64,000 bases of DNA from contig DAZE01000015.1 of assembly GCA_002507175.1 (NCBI GenBank), positions 1 through 64,000 of the forward strand, given 5' to 3'. Shown here piece by piece: positions 36,462 to 46,165 of this stretch (positions are counted from its first letter, which is position 1; each line of letters begins with the position of its first letter). The notes below the pieces were generated by a model. That model saw nothing but the letters and a program-made list of their open reading frames with translations, was not told where the DNA came from and made no database searches. Both the position numbers and the translations under genes were made by a program. Source of the DNA: Euryarchaeota archaeon UBA558. Its GTDB lineage: Archaea; Thermoplasmatota; Poseidoniia; Poseidoniales; Thalassarchaeaceae.

Positions 36462-38873
36462 ATGGGCAGCCGCCTAGCAACGACGATAGCGATTCTACTG
36501 ATCATGGTTTCCACTGGGCCCTTGGCGCATGCCAGCGATGCCGATGGAGATGGAGAGGATGATTCCACTGATGCGTTCCCGAACGACCCATGTGCGAGCA
36601 TGGATTATGATGGAGATGGCTTGCCTGATGATGTCGAGGCAGGGTGCACCGGCTTCGGGATAGTGGCCTTTACGTCTTTTGAGGAACCTCTTAATGGAAC
36701 GCAATACACCGACACTGGCGACAACGGCATTAGCCGACTCCTCTGGAACAATCCGGGCGAATCCCATGTCGCTCACAATGCCTCGGGAACGGGGGAGATT
36801 GGCTTCCGACTTCACTACGAGTCAACCGGTGGCGTCGGCCTCACTGATGGGGATTACTTCGGCACTGTGGAGTACACTGGGACGGTTGGCAGCTTCACAG
36901 AGGGTCAACAAGGCTATCAGATGTCGGATGTCGATGGGATCTCTACCCTGATACTCGACCCAGTTGATGCAGAAATTGTTCAATTCGATCTTTACGTCCA
37001 ACAAAAGCTGACCAACGGTGTGAATGCAAACTGGGAGACCTCCGACTCAATCTCGGTTTGGTACGAGGGGGCCAACTCGGTGGTTTCGATCCTCAACACC
37101 ACTGGGACGGACATAGATACCGCCCACGCCGGACTCTTGGGCACATGGACGACCTTCACAGTTAATGTGACTGGTTCCGGAGTTGGTTCTCTGAAATTTT
37201 CACTTAAATCCAATGCAATTACAGAGGCAATTTACGTGGACAATGTGACGTTTAGTGGCGGTACGACGCTGCTTGCAGACGCCGATGACGACAACGATGG
37301 TTGGAGCGATGTGGATGAGGGTGATTGCGGGACTGATCCCCTTGACCCTGCGTCAGTCCCCTCAGACGGGGATTCCAACGGGATTTGCGATCTTCTGGAG
37401 GGGGGAGACACTGATGGGGATGGGATTCCCGATTTATCTGACAATGATGACGACGGCGACGGCTTTCCGGATATCAACGAAGAGGCCTGTGGCTCTGATT
37501 CAAAATTAGGTAGCGACGTACCGGCCGACATGGATGAAGATGGGGAATGCGACGCCAAAGACGTCGACATAGACGGCGATGATTGGTCGAATGACATGGA
37601 ATTCGACTGCGGATCGGATCCACTTGACAACTCCTCCGTACCCAATGACATGGACAACGACGGACTAGCGGATTGCGTTGATGGTGATGATGACGGAGAT
37701 GGTGTTGGTGATGATATTGACCTATTTCCTAACGACCCCTTCGAATGGGAGGATTCGGACTCAGATGGCCTAGGGGACAACACGGACCTCGATGATGATA
37801 ATGATGGTGTGGATGACACCGATGATGCTTATCCAAATGACCCAAGCGAAAGCGGGGACAACGACGGAGATGGCACAGGGGATAATGCAGATTCAGATGA
37901 TGACACCTGTCCAACTGCAATGGTCTGTGGGGAGGGGTTCTACCCGGGAGATGGGGTATCGGATTCAACAGAGATCGATTGCAACTCGGATCCGTTTGAT
38001 CCAACTAGCGTACCGGGAGACTCAGATGGGGATGGAGTCTGTGACTACATGGACCAAGACCTCGATAACGATGGGGTGATCGATGCCGACGACTCGTTTC
38101 CCAGTGATCCTTGTGCCTACCTTGACACAGACAATGACTCTCTTCCAGACTTCATACTAACAGATTGTGATACAGATCTTGTTGAAGATGAGGACGATGA
38201 CGACGATGGTTGGTCGGATCAGGAGGAAGATGTTTGCGAATCAGAGAGCGACTTGGCGTCCATCACCCCCCAAGACACAGATTCGGATGGCACATGCAAT
38301 AGTCTTGATCAGGATGATGATGGAGATGGGTTCCCGGATGAAGGGGATGCCTTTCCACTCGACGGCTCAGAGAATTCTGACTTGGATTCCGATGGGATAG
38401 GGGACGTCGCTGACCTCGACGATGACGGGGACGGGTGGTCTGACGAAAAGGAGCAACGATGTGGTTCCGACCCTGGGGTATCGACCTCAGTTCCAACTGA
38501 CACGGATACTGACTCGATCTGCGATGAGTTGGATGTCGACAGGGATGGGGATGGATTTCCCGATGATGGAGATGACTTCCCCGGGGACAATGAGGAATGG
38601 AGTGACCTAGATGGTGACGGCACAGGGGACAACCGAGACGTAGATGACGACGGAGACGGATGGTCGGACCTGGAGGAGGTCGAGTGTGGATACGACCCAA
38701 ATGACTCGGGATCAACTCCCCCTGACTCCGATGGTGATCTGATATGTGATTACCTGGATCCCTCCCCACTCGATGGGGCAGAAGGAGAGGAGTTGCCTGG
38801 ATTTGGCATCTTGGTCGTCCTATCATCGATTCTCATTGCAGGTGTCGCCGCCAGGTCTGGTTCGAGGCGGTAG
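36462..38873 (+). CDS. Secreted TSP3-repeat protein with PGF-CTERM-like sorting tail
   Basis: About 803 residues. The signal peptide is MGSRLATTIAILLIMVSTG and cleavage near HAS-DADG is likely. Residues about 60-270 form a beta-sandwich-like domain resembling lectin/laminin-G folds (TSFEEPLNGTQYTDTGDNG to NVTFSGG). The rest is dense TSP3 calcium-binding repeats with periodic Cys (DVDEGDCGTDPLDP, NDMEFDCGSDPLDN). The C terminus is LPGFGILVVLSSILIAGV then ARSGSRR: the PGF motif, one helix and a basic end expected of PGF-CTERM proteins that archaeosortase A processes. Starts at 36423 (ATG) or 36417 (TTG) are also in frame; 36462 best fits the signal peptide. The extreme Asp/Gly bias is from the repeats. 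Confidence 0.8.
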   Translation: MGSRLATTIAILLIMVSTGPLAHASDADGDGEDDSTDAFPNDPCASMDYDGDGLPDDVEAGCTGFGIVAFTSFEEPLNGTQYTDTGDNGISRLLWNNPGESHVAHNASGTGEIGFRLHYESTGGVGLTDGDYFGTVEYTGTVGSFTEGQQGYQMSDVDGISTLILDPVDAEIVQFDLYVQQKLTNGVNANWETSDSISVWYEGANSVVSILNTTGTDIDTAHAGLLGTWTTFTVNVTGSGVGSLKFSLKSNAITEAIYVDNVTFSGGTTLLADADDDNDGWSDVDEGDCGTDPLDPASVPSDGDSNGICDLLEGGDTDGDGIPDLSDNDDDGDGFPDINEEACGSDSKLGSDVPADMDEDGECDAKDVDIDGDDWSNDMEFDCGSDPLDNSSVPNDMDNDGLADCVDGDDDGDGVGDDIDLFPNDPFEWEDSDSDGLGDNTDLDDDNDGVDDTDDAYPNDPSESGDNDGDGTGDNADSDDDTCPTAMVCGEGFYPGDGVSDSTEIDCNSDPFDPTSVPGDSDGDGVCDYMDQDLDNDGVIDADDSFPSDPCAYLDTDNDSLPDFILTDCDTDLVEDEDDDDDGWSDQEEDVCESESDLASITPQDTDSDGTCNSLDQDDDGDGFPDEGDAFPLDGSENSDLDSDGIGDVADLDDDGDGWSDEKEQRCGSDPGVSTSVPTDTDTDSICDELDVDRDGDGFPDDGDDFPGDNEEWSDLDGDGTGDNRDVDDDGDGWSDLEEVECGYDPNDSGSTPPDSDGDLICDYLDPSPLDGAEGEELPGFGILVVLSSILIAGVAARSGSRR

Positions 38874-38937
38874 ATGCCTGTATGTCCTTTTTGCGACATG
38901 CGCAACGATGTTAGATGGATCCCGCCCGTGTAGTCCC

Positions 38938-40554
38938 ATGCCTGACCACCCTACGAACGAGCCAATACTGTCATACGCCAAAGATAGTTGGGAGCGTAAA
39001 GCGCTGAAAGAAGAGCTCGACTTGCAAATGAGCACCGTGACCGACATACCTTGCATCATTGCAGGCAAGGAAGTCCGAACAGGAAATATCGTCAAGCAAG
39101 TGATTCCACACAACCATGGACACGTGCTTGCCCATGTTCATCTCGCGGGTAAAGAGGAGATAGCCCAGGCATGCGAAGCAGCGATTAAAGCCCAAGAAAA
39201 ATGGATTGAGATTGGTCTGGAGGCACGATGTTCCATATTCGAGAAATGCGCCGATCTGTTGGCGGGGTCTTGGCGAATGCGTTCCAATGCCTCAACGATG
39301 TTGAACCAATCGAAGACCGCATATCAGGCTGAGATAGACTCCGCCTGCGAATTGATCGACTTCTGGAGGTTCAACTGCCATTATGCCAGAGGCTTCCACG
39401 ACCAGTTGCAGCCTTTAGTATCCCCAGAGGGAGTCCTAAATTCAACCGAGATACGCCCATTGGAAGGGTTTGTTCTGTCGATCACGCCATTCAATTTCTC
39501 TAGCATCGCTGCCAACCTTCCTAGCGCTCCAGCGATAGTTGGTTGCACGTCTGTGTGGAAGCCGAGTAGGAACTCATACCACTCAAACTACGTATTGATG
39601 CGCCTGATGATGGAGGCTGGTCTGCCACCCGGCGTCATTAACTTCGTTCCGTGTTCTGGGCCCGATATATCGGATGTCGCAATGTCCAATCCAGATTTTG
39701 CCGGTCTCCACTTCACTGGCTCGACAGATACTTTCCAAGGCCTATGGAAGAGAATAGGGCAATCTCTTGACATCTTCCGGTCATATCCAAGAATAGTTGG
39801 GGAGACTGGAGGCAAGGACTTCATCGTGGCGCATCCAGAGTGTGATGAGGAGGCCCTCATAGTAGCACTTTTGAGGGGGGCATTCGAGTTTCAGGGTCAG
39901 AAGTGCTCAGCGGCAAGCAGGGCATACATTCCCTCCTCGGTATGGTCCAGGATATCCTCGAAGTTCTCTGATGAGGTCTCCAAGATCAAGATGGGAGACG
40001 CACTGGACTTCACGAACTTCATGACCGCGGTGATAGACCAGCGAGCCTTTGACAAGATCAACGGATATATCGACAGGGCTTCGAAGAGGGGTACGTGTGA
40101 GGTTTTCATAGGAGGCGGATCCGATGGATCATCTGGCTGGTTCATCGAGCCCACCGTAATCGTCACAGAGGACCCAAAGTCAGAAACCATGGTTGACGAG
40201 ATCTTCGGTCCAGTCCTTACCGTGTTAATCTATGAAGATGAGAACTTCGAGGAGATCCTGAAGACCTGCGACAGGGGCTCGCCGTATGCGTTGACAGGGT
40301 CGATCTTCGCGTCAAACGAGAAGGACGTCGAAACTGCAGCCAATGCCCTGAGATTCTCTGCTGGAAACTTCTACATCAATGACAAGCCCACCGGAGCTGT
40401 TGTAGCCCAACAGCCGTTTGGTGGCGCACGTGCCAGTGGTACGAACGACAAGGCGGGAGGGCCATTGAACCTACTGAGGTGGATCTCTCCCAGATCGATA
40501 AAGAGAACGTTCAATCCGCCACATGACTGGTCATACCCCTTCATGGAGAATTAG
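38938..40554 (+). CDS. L-glutamate gamma-semialdehyde (1-pyrroline-5-carboxylate) dehydrogenase
   Basis: An aldehyde dehydrogenase superfamily protein of 538 residues that oxidises glutamate semialdehyde from proline or ornithine breakdown to glutamate. The P5CDH-type pattern is clear: ILSYAKDSWERKALKEEL at the start, ITPFNFSSIAANLPSAPAIV, the general base Glu in VGETGGKDFIV, the catalytic Cys in FEFQGQKCSAASRAY, and FGGARASGTNDKAGG near the end. The ATG at 38938 gives the normal length for the family; the frame is open further upstream but that would overlap the TSP3 gene. Its last 24 bases overlap the convergent alpha-glucosidase gene. Together with gdhA this supports amino-acid catabolism through glutamate. 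Confidence 0.93.
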   Translation: MPDHPTNEPILSYAKDSWERKALKEELDLQMSTVTDIPCIIAGKEVRTGNIVKQVIPHNHGHVLAHVHLAGKEEIAQACEAAIKAQEKWIEIGLEARCSIFEKCADLLAGSWRMRSNASTMLNQSKTAYQAEIDSACELIDFWRFNCHYARGFHDQLQPLVSPEGVLNSTEIRPLEGFVLSITPFNFSSIAANLPSAPAIVGCTSVWKPSRNSYHSNYVLMRLMMEAGLPPGVINFVPCSGPDISDVAMSNPDFAGLHFTGSTDTFQGLWKRIGQSLDIFRSYPRIVGETGGKDFIVAHPECDEEALIVALLRGAFEFQGQKCSAASRAYIPSSVWSRISSKFSDEVSKIKMGDALDFTNFMTAVIDQRAFDKINGYIDRASKRGTCEVFIGGGSDGSSGWFIEPTVIVTEDPKSETMVDEIFGPVLTVLIYEDENFEEILKTCDRGSPYALTGSIFASNEKDVETAANALRFSAGNFYINDKPTGAVVAQQPFGGARASGTNDKAGGPLNLLRWISPRSIKRTFNPPHDWSYPFMEN

Positions 40555-42138
40555 AAACACGAGTTCCCCCGGCTCCAGCTCACGATCCTGGCTGAAAGAT
40601 GAACTGCTCCGAAACAGGATCTTGCCTCCTGGCATTCGCATGGGTTTGCTGTTGAAATTCAATGCCACCATAACACTGTCTCGGCCCCTCGATTTTACGA
40701 AAGAGAGCAGTCCATCATTCGATCTCAACTGTGAGACCTCACCTAGCCCCATCCATTCGTTGGCCTTCCTCATGCGGATCTGCTCCCTGTAATAGTTGAG
40801 CATGGAACCTGGATCTTCGTCTTGTGAATCGACAGAGTGCTGATGCCAGTCTCGTGGCATCGGCAACCATGGTTTCGATGTCGAGAATCCTGCATTTTCT
40901 CCCTCCTTTTCCCAAGGTATGGGTACGCGGCACCCATCTCTCCCCTTGTAGTCTGATTCAGGGGGCTGACGGAAATACGCAGGATCCTGCCTTGACTCAT
41001 CCGGTACCTCTGCTTGTGGCAACCCGAGTTCCTCGCCGTTATACAGGAAGATCCTCCCGGGTAGAGCTAAGATCAAAGATATGAGCGACCGGTATCTAGT
41101 TGAGATTTCGACGATGTTGATTAGCTTGCCTTCTTGGTCAGTGCTGTATCGACTCCAATGGCGAATCTCGTCATGATTTGAAAGGGTCCAGACCGGGAGC
41201 GAATTCGATATATCTGCAAATTTGAGGTTCTCAATTATCCTCTCAGCAAAGCCTTCTGCTGACCAGGGCTGGTGTAAGAAGGAGAAGTCGAACGCGGCAT
41301 CTAACTGGTCCTCCCCGACGTACTCCAAGAGTCGTTCCCTCGAGGAAGTGTGGATCTCGCCTATCAGGAACCGCCTTGGGACGTAGTTGTTGGAAATCTT
41401 CCGCCATCTCCTGTACACCTCGTGGACCTCAGGTTGGTCCCAGCATGCGGACCAATTCCCCGCGAACGTCTCAATTTGAGGAAGTCCCGGTGCCTTATAC
41501 AGCCCATGAGCGACATCGATCCTGAACCCGTCGACACCCAACTCATACCAATGCTCCAGGATCTCATCGAACCTTTCGTGGACGTCGGGATTCTCCCAAT
41601 TCAAGTCTGGTTGGCACTCATCGAACATGTGCAGGTACCAACGTTGAGGTCTGCCTACCTCGGTGGGAAATTTGGACCATGCTGGTCCGCCAAACACGCT
41701 TTTCCAATCGTTCGGCGGGGTTCCCCCGCTTTTCCCCTTGCCCTGTCTGATGATGAACCTCGACTCAGCTTCGTGACCATCGCCACCCTCCTTTGCGGAT
41801 ATGAACCAAGGATGCTCGGAAGAGACGTGATTGGGTACGATGTCAAGGAGGACCGCCATGCCGTGATGGTGGAACTCATCGATCGCATGCTTGAGTTCTT
41901 CCAATGATCCAAAAAGAGGGTCAACGTCGAAATAATTGGAGACATCATACCCATGATCCCCCTGAGGGGAGGGATAGGTCGGATTCAACCATATAGCATC
42001 AACCCCAAGTGACGAGAGGTACCCTAACTTTGATGTGAGCCCCTTTAAGTCCCCTATTCCATCACCGTTTCCATCCTTGAAAGACCGCCAATAGACCTGA
42101 TAGACGACTGCGGACTGCCAAAGTTCCTCGGAGGTCAT
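40531..42138 (-). CDS. GH13 alpha-glucosidase / oligo-1,6-glucosidase
   Basis: A cytoplasmic alpha-amylase family enzyme of 535 residues, with no signal peptide. The (beta/alpha)8 signatures are DIVPNHVSSEHPWF (region I), DGFRIDVAHGL with the nucleophile Asp (region II), FLIGEIHTSSR with the acid/base Glu (region III) and TLSNHDEIRHW with the third Asp (region IV). WQSAVVYQVYWRSFKDGNGDG at the N terminus is typical of GH13 alpha-glucosidases and oligo-1,6-glucosidases. It begins 11 bases after the transporter ATPase gene and is the last gene of the importer operon, so it would hydrolyse imported malto-oligosaccharides or isomalto-oligosaccharides to glucose. Confidence 0.93.
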   Translation of the reverse strand: MTSEELWQSAVVYQVYWRSFKDGNGDGIGDLKGLTSKLGYLSSLGVDAIWLNPTYPSPQGDHGYDVSNYFDVDPLFGSLEELKHAIDEFHHHGMAVLLDIVPNHVSSEHPWFISAKEGGDGHEAESRFIIRQGKGKSGGTPPNDWKSVFGGPAWSKFPTEVGRPQRWYLHMFDECQPDLNWENPDVHERFDEILEHWYELGVDGFRIDVAHGLYKAPGLPQIETFAGNWSACWDQPEVHEVYRRWRKISNNYVPRRFLIGEIHTSSRERLLEYVGEDQLDAAFDFSFLHQPWSAEGFAERIIENLKFADISNSLPVWTLSNHDEIRHWSRYSTDQEGKLINIVEISTRYRSLISLILALPGRIFLYNGEELGLPQAEVPDESRQDPAYFRQPPESDYKGRDGCRVPIPWEKEGENAGFSTSKPWLPMPRDWHQHSVDSQDEDPGSMLNYYREQIRMRKANEWMGLGEVSQLRSNDGLLSFVKSRGRDSVMVALNFNSKPMRMPGGKILFRSSSSFSQDRELEPGELVFLILHEGV

Positions 42139-42149
42139 GTCTTTGTTCC

Positions 42150-43259
42150 TCAGAGTCGTACCGCGATGCCATTCTCATCAAATAGCCTGATGTCGGATTC
42201 TTCCACGGCCACCTTCACCGCAGTTTTTCTGTCGGTGATCTTGTGATTCGCCTCCGGCCCAGGCCTGTGCCACACTGCGGAGATTCTCAATTCCCCATGA
42301 TCAAGGTGGACCACGGTCTCAGAGCCGAGGGACTCGAATCCTGCGATGTTGAATTTTCCACCCTCCTCGCCGATCTTTAGTCCAGTATTTTCAGGTCTGA
42401 ACCCAAGGGTGCATTGGCCCTCGTAGCCGGAGTATCGGTCTGGCAGCTCCCTAGTCAGAGGGGGGGTTCCACCTGTCTGACCAGAGTATGTGAATACGCC
42501 TCCCGATGCCACGCCCTCTATCAGGTTCATCGGAGGAGTTCCCAAGAAGGAGGCCACGAATGTGTTCGATGGATTGTGATAGGCCTCGAGTGGTGTTGAG
42601 AATTGTTGGGTCCTCCCCTCGTTCATTATCACGAGTCTGTCTGCTAGCGTCATTGCCTCGACTTGGTCATGTGTGACGTAGATGGTCGTTGTTCCAAGCT
42701 CCTCGTGGAGCCGGCGGAGCTCGATCCGCATTTGATTCCTGAGTTTCGCGTCCAGGTTCGACAGTGGCTCATCCATCAACAAGACGCTTGGTTGCCTGAC
42801 GAGTGCCCTCCCCAGCGCGACACGTTGTCTCTGACCGCCGGATAGGTTTTTTGGGAGTCTGTCGAGGTATTCTTTCAAGCCCAACAGGTCGGCAGCCTCG
42901 GAGACCCTGTTGTCGATCTCAGTTTTCTCTAGGCGCCCCTCGCCCTTCTGCATACGCAGGCCGAATGACAAGTTCTTCTGGACGCTCATGTGAGGGTAGA
43001 GCGCATAGGACTGGAACACCATCCCTATGCCCCTGGCTTTTGGAGGGAGGTTGTTGACTACCACACCGTCGATCGTGATGGTGCCTTCGGTGATCTCTTC
43101 CAACCCAGCGAGCATCCTGAGGGACGTCGTCTTGCCACAGCCCGATGGCCCCACTAATACCACGAACTCGCCGCTTTCCACCTCAATTGTTAGGTCCTTC
43201 ACTGCTATACTCTCGCTGTCATATTCCTTCCAAACACCATCAAATCCGACTCTGGCCAT
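42150..43259 (-). CDS. Sugar ABC transporter ATP-binding protein (MalK/UgpC type)
   Basis: The ATPase of the maltodextrin importer, 369 residues. Walker A is GPSGCGKTT, the signature NLSGGQRQRVALGRAL, Walker B VLLMDEPLSNLD, and the switch His is in IYVTHDQVEAM. The C-terminal 130 residues form the TOBE/regulatory domain typical of MalK-like proteins (LGFRPENTGL near the middle). The ATG at 43259 gives the family start MARVGFDGVWKEY; TTG codons at 43265 and 43262 are also in frame. The stop of the upstream permease is immediately before this start. Family assignment is firm; the substrate is inferred from the neighbours. Confidence 0.94.
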   Translation of the reverse strand: MARVGFDGVWKEYDSESIAVKDLTIEVESGEFVVLVGPSGCGKTTSLRMLAGLEEITEGTITIDGVVVNNLPPKARGIGMVFQSYALYPHMSVQKNLSFGLRMQKGEGRLEKTEIDNRVSEAADLLGLKEYLDRLPKNLSGGQRQRVALGRALVRQPSVLLMDEPLSNLDAKLRNQMRIELRRLHEELGTTTIYVTHDQVEAMTLADRLVIMNEGRTQQFSTPLEAYHNPSNTFVASFLGTPPMNLIEGVASGGVFTYSGQTGGTPPLTRELPDRYSGYEGQCTLGFRPENTGLKIGEEGGKFNIAGFESLGSETVVHLDHGELRISAVWHRPGPEANHKITDRKTAVKVAVEESDIRLFDENGIAVRL

Positions 43260-43265
43260 CAACAA

Positions 43266-44543
43266 TCACCCCTTTACGGCTCCAGCGACCATGCCATCTA
43301 CCAGATATCGCTGGAACATCACGAATAAGAGTACTACAGGGATGCTGATTAGGATCGAGGCCGCAGCAAAATCGCCCCAATATGAGTCTCCAGCCTGTGC
43401 AGAGGAAACCATCGAAGCTAGGCCAACTGGCAGCGTGTACCTGTCAGTGTCTGAGAGGAAGGTCAGTGCCAAGAGGTACTCGTTCCAAGCCGCGAGGAAA
43501 GAGAACAAGCATGTGACCGCCACTGCCGGAAGTGAAAGGGGGAAAATGATGCGAGTAAAGATCTGTAGTTGACTGCAACCATCTACCCTGGCGGCCTCCT
43601 CCAACTCCCTGGGTATGGTATCGAAGAACCCCTTCATCAGCCATACGCAGAGAGGAAGGGCAGTGACTGAATATGCGATGACTAAGCCGACATAGGTGTT
43701 GAGCAAGCCGAAGCCCTTCATGACGATGAAGTATGGGACGAGGATGAGGGCGCCCGGAAACATCTGCACTATGAGGAACATGAATAAGCCCAACTTGCGG
43801 CCATGGAACCTATACCTCGAGAAGCCATAGGCTGCGGGGAAGGCTATTGTTAGCCCGAAGATCGTAGTTGCGACAGAAACTACGATCGAGTTCCACAGCC
43901 AACTCCAGAAACGGTCTGATTCCCACATCTTCCTGTAGTGTTCTAGAGTCGCAGTTGAAAGAGAGAAGTCCATGCTCAATGAATTGCCGGGAGAGAGGGA
44001 TAGCATGATCGTCCAGATAGGCGGCAAAATTGCGAAAATCCCAAGATGGAGGAGCACGATCTGCTTTGCTGTCTGCGTTATTCTTCCAGTATGTCGCTTC
44101 GTCCGTGCCAACCCCTCAAGTGCCTCACTTGTGGTTGCCTTGCCCATGAACCATCTCGATGACTTGATCGCGGCTGCGACTGCAGTAGCTCCTACAACCA
44201 ATGAAGGGGATGCCATCCAATAGTCCACGAGCGTGAGGCCAATGTTGGTTCCGGACCTATGGAATAAGTAATTGGTGGAGAGCACTGCCATGGATGCCCC
44301 GCATACAACGAACAAACCAAATTTCTCGGGCACTGGGCGAGCCGGGACATCCTCGGGTAGGATCCAGACAATTACTGAGTTTGCGATCAGGACCATCAGG
44401 GATATCGATGTCCCCGTATCATCGCCCCTCATCCAGGATATTCCGCACATCAGTAATGTGATGAGGAGGCTTATCCATGCGAATGATACGACACCCCTGA
44501 GGCTCACAGGCGTCCACCACTTCGTGGCTAGGTTCTCATTCAT
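43266..44543 (-). CDS. Sugar ABC transporter permease, MalG-like, with N-terminal membrane extension
   Basis: The 425-residue permease has the MalG-type core in its C-terminal 270 residues, including the EAA loop ELEEAARVDGCSQLQIF that docks the ATPase and six helices. Ahead of the core there is an extra block of about 150 residues with around four predicted helices (VVSFAWISLLITLLMCGI, LMVLIANSVIVWIL, FGLFVVCGASMAVLST, LVVGATAVAAAIKS) that standard MalG lacks. Its start overlaps the MalF-like stop as ATGA. The substrate is inferred as malto-oligosaccharide from the surrounding glucan enzymes. Confidence 0.92.
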   Translation of the reverse strand: MNENLATKWWTPVSLRGVVSFAWISLLITLLMCGISWMRGDDTGTSISLMVLIANSVIVWILPEDVPARPVPEKFGLFVVCGASMAVLSTNYLFHRSGTNIGLTLVDYWMASPSLVVGATAVAAAIKSSRWFMGKATTSEALEGLARTKRHTGRITQTAKQIVLLHLGIFAILPPIWTIMLSLSPGNSLSMDFSLSTATLEHYRKMWESDRFWSWLWNSIVVSVATTIFGLTIAFPAAYGFSRYRFHGRKLGLFMFLIVQMFPGALILVPYFIVMKGFGLLNTYVGLVIAYSVTALPLCVWLMKGFFDTIPRELEEAARVDGCSQLQIFTRIIFPLSLPAVAVTCLFSFLAAWNEYLLALTFLSDTDRYTLPVGLASMVSSAQAGDSYWGDFAAASILISIPVVLLFVMFQRYLVDGMVAGAVKG

Positions 44544-46111
44544 CCCTCGACCTCCCCTCCTTTAGTAACCACGAGATAAGCGGTGCTGAAGACGATTAGC
44601 ATCAGGAAGATGACCACCGACCACGCCGCACCCAAACCATATTCGCCATCGATGAAGGCGATGTCATACACGAAAGTGACCAGAATGTCAGTGACACCCG
44701 GCTCACCGTAGAAGCGATCTGGGCCACCTCCCGTCATCAGGAATATTACGTGGAACAAATTGAAGGTCCAGATCATGCCTAAGAGGGACAATGGGACCAG
44801 GGCTGGCATGAGTTGGGGCAATGTCAGGTGGCGAAATCGATGATACCTTCCAACGCCGTCTATGTTGGCGGCCTCGTACATGTCCTTCGGGATTCCCGCC
44901 AACGCGCCAGAGGTGGTCATGGTCATGAAAGAGAATCCCATCCAGATGTTGACGAATATTACAGAGAATTTAGCCCAGTTGTCCAGGCCCAAATAATCGA
45001 TGTCAGATGTCAATATGCCATTGACCCAACCGAACCTGTTCAGCATTCCCCTCCACATGATCACAGAAATATAGCCAGGCACCGCCCATGGGATGAGTAG
45101 GATAGTTCGCCATGCGACCTTACCAATGATGCCGCTTTCGAGTAACATAGCGAACATGACGCCTAAGAGCATGTGCATTGCCACACAGCCGAAAGTCCAA
45201 ACTAGCGTGAATGTGAAGGTTCTCCAAAAACCAGGGTCACCATCCCCGTCGTAGTCCCTCTCATCGGAAAAAAGCGTCTCGTAGTTGTCGAGTCCCACGA
45301 ATTCGCCCTGTCCATAATTCTCTGCAGACTCGTCGGTGAATGAGAGGTATATTCCGTAGCCGACTGGGTAGAATGTGAGTGTTGCGAGAAGTAGGATCGC
45401 AGGCAGAATGAACAGGTATCCACTCCTTTCTCTCTTGCTGGGGGAGATGAAATACAGGACTGCTGCGGTTAGGCAAAGGCTGCCGACGATGACTCCTATT
45501 GCGATGTAAACCGAGGTCATGTCGGGATCTGGAGGCTTCGCAGATTCTGCGAGTGTTATTGCTGATAGGACTTCAAGGCCATCATCGGTGAATTCCCCAT
45601 TTGCATCGACAGACACCGTTGCAATGTAGACCTCCTGCCCCCTCACAATCCCCGGAAGGTCGCAAACCACGGAAACTGCCTCAGGCGGCACGATGGGCAT
45701 GCCAACTAGGAAGGTAGGCTCTTTCCAATCAGGGTCGGATTGAAAATCTCCTGCAAGGGAATCAGGGAGATCAACTTGTGCCCACCAGCATATTAGGAAC
45801 TTGAGGGTCTCTGGGGAGTCGGGGTCATCTTCGGGTTCCGAGGAAACTAGTATCCAGGCTTGTGGCCCCGGTTGCGATTGACCGTTGTAGATGCTTTCTG
45901 ATAGATTGGTGAAGGGAACATCGCTGTATTGTATGTTGTATCTCTCCGAGCCTTCGACAGTTTGAAAGCCATATCTCACTCTATTGTTTAGATCTACGTC
46001 TCCGTCTATGGAGGCCTCAGTGACTAAAGGTGGGGCGCCTGATACGGCGTTGGAAGTTAGGAGGAGCGCGATGAGGGCCATGGCGGACGAAACCGCCAAC
46101 TTGCCCCTCAT
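44540..46111 (-). CDS. Sugar ABC transporter permease, MalF-like, with a secreted N-terminal domain
   Basis: A 523-residue permease. The C-terminal 300 residues are the MalF/UgpA-type core with EAA loop MYEAANIDGVGRYHRF and six helices. Ahead of it lies a signal-peptide-like segment (LAVSSAMALIALLLTSNAVSG) and about 190 residues of presumably extracytoplasmic, beta-rich sequence (YNIQYSDVPF, AWILVSSEPED, GQEVYIATVSVDANGEF), then a helix (VYIAIGVIVGSLCLTAAVLY). The ATG at 46111 is selected because AAGGA lies nine bases upstream; the GTG at 46120 directly abuts that site. It is positioned between the binding-protein gene and the MalG-like gene, with ATGA overlap to the latter. Confidence 0.92.
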   Translation of the reverse strand: MRGKLAVSSAMALIALLLTSNAVSGAPPLVTEASIDGDVDLNNRVRYGFQTVEGSERYNIQYSDVPFTNLSESIYNGQSQPGPQAWILVSSEPEDDPDSPETLKFLICWWAQVDLPDSLAGDFQSDPDWKEPTFLVGMPIVPPEAVSVVCDLPGIVRGQEVYIATVSVDANGEFTDDGLEVLSAITLAESAKPPDPDMTSVYIAIGVIVGSLCLTAAVLYFISPSKRERSGYLFILPAILLLATLTFYPVGYGIYLSFTDESAENYGQGEFVGLDNYETLFSDERDYDGDGDPGFWRTFTFTLVWTFGCVAMHMLLGVMFAMLLESGIIGKVAWRTILLIPWAVPGYISVIMWRGMLNRFGWVNGILTSDIDYLGLDNWAKFSVIFVNIWMGFSFMTMTTSGALAGIPKDMYEAANIDGVGRYHRFRHLTLPQLMPALVPLSLLGMIWTFNLFHVIFLMTGGGPDRFYGEPGVTDILVTFVYDIAFIDGEYGLGAAWSVVIFLMLIVFSTAYLVVTKGGEVEG

Positions 46112-46120
46112 CGCCCTCAC

Positions 46121-46125
46121 TCCTT
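46121..46125 (-). promoter_or_regulatory. Shine-Dalgarno site of the MalF-like gene
   Basis: AAGGA (within CAAGGAGTGA on the coding strand) is nine bases before the ATG at 46111, deciding that start. Internal operon genes here use such sites while first genes look leaderless. Confidence 0.5.
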
Positions 46126-46165
46126 GTTGCGTTTTACCTCAGTTTATTCTACATCCACCTGCATC

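Noticed and set aside
37232..37819. Ser/Pro-rich 195-residue frame on the minus strand
   Set aside because: It is the antisense reading of Asp/Gly-rich TSP3 repeats, whose GAY GGN codons produce runs of Ser and Pro on the other strand.
36540..38760. Repetitive DNA that could suggest a tandem repeat array or CRISPR
   Set aside because: The repetition is at protein level (DxDxDG units of unequal length) and the bases are diverged; there are no constant repeats with unique spacers.
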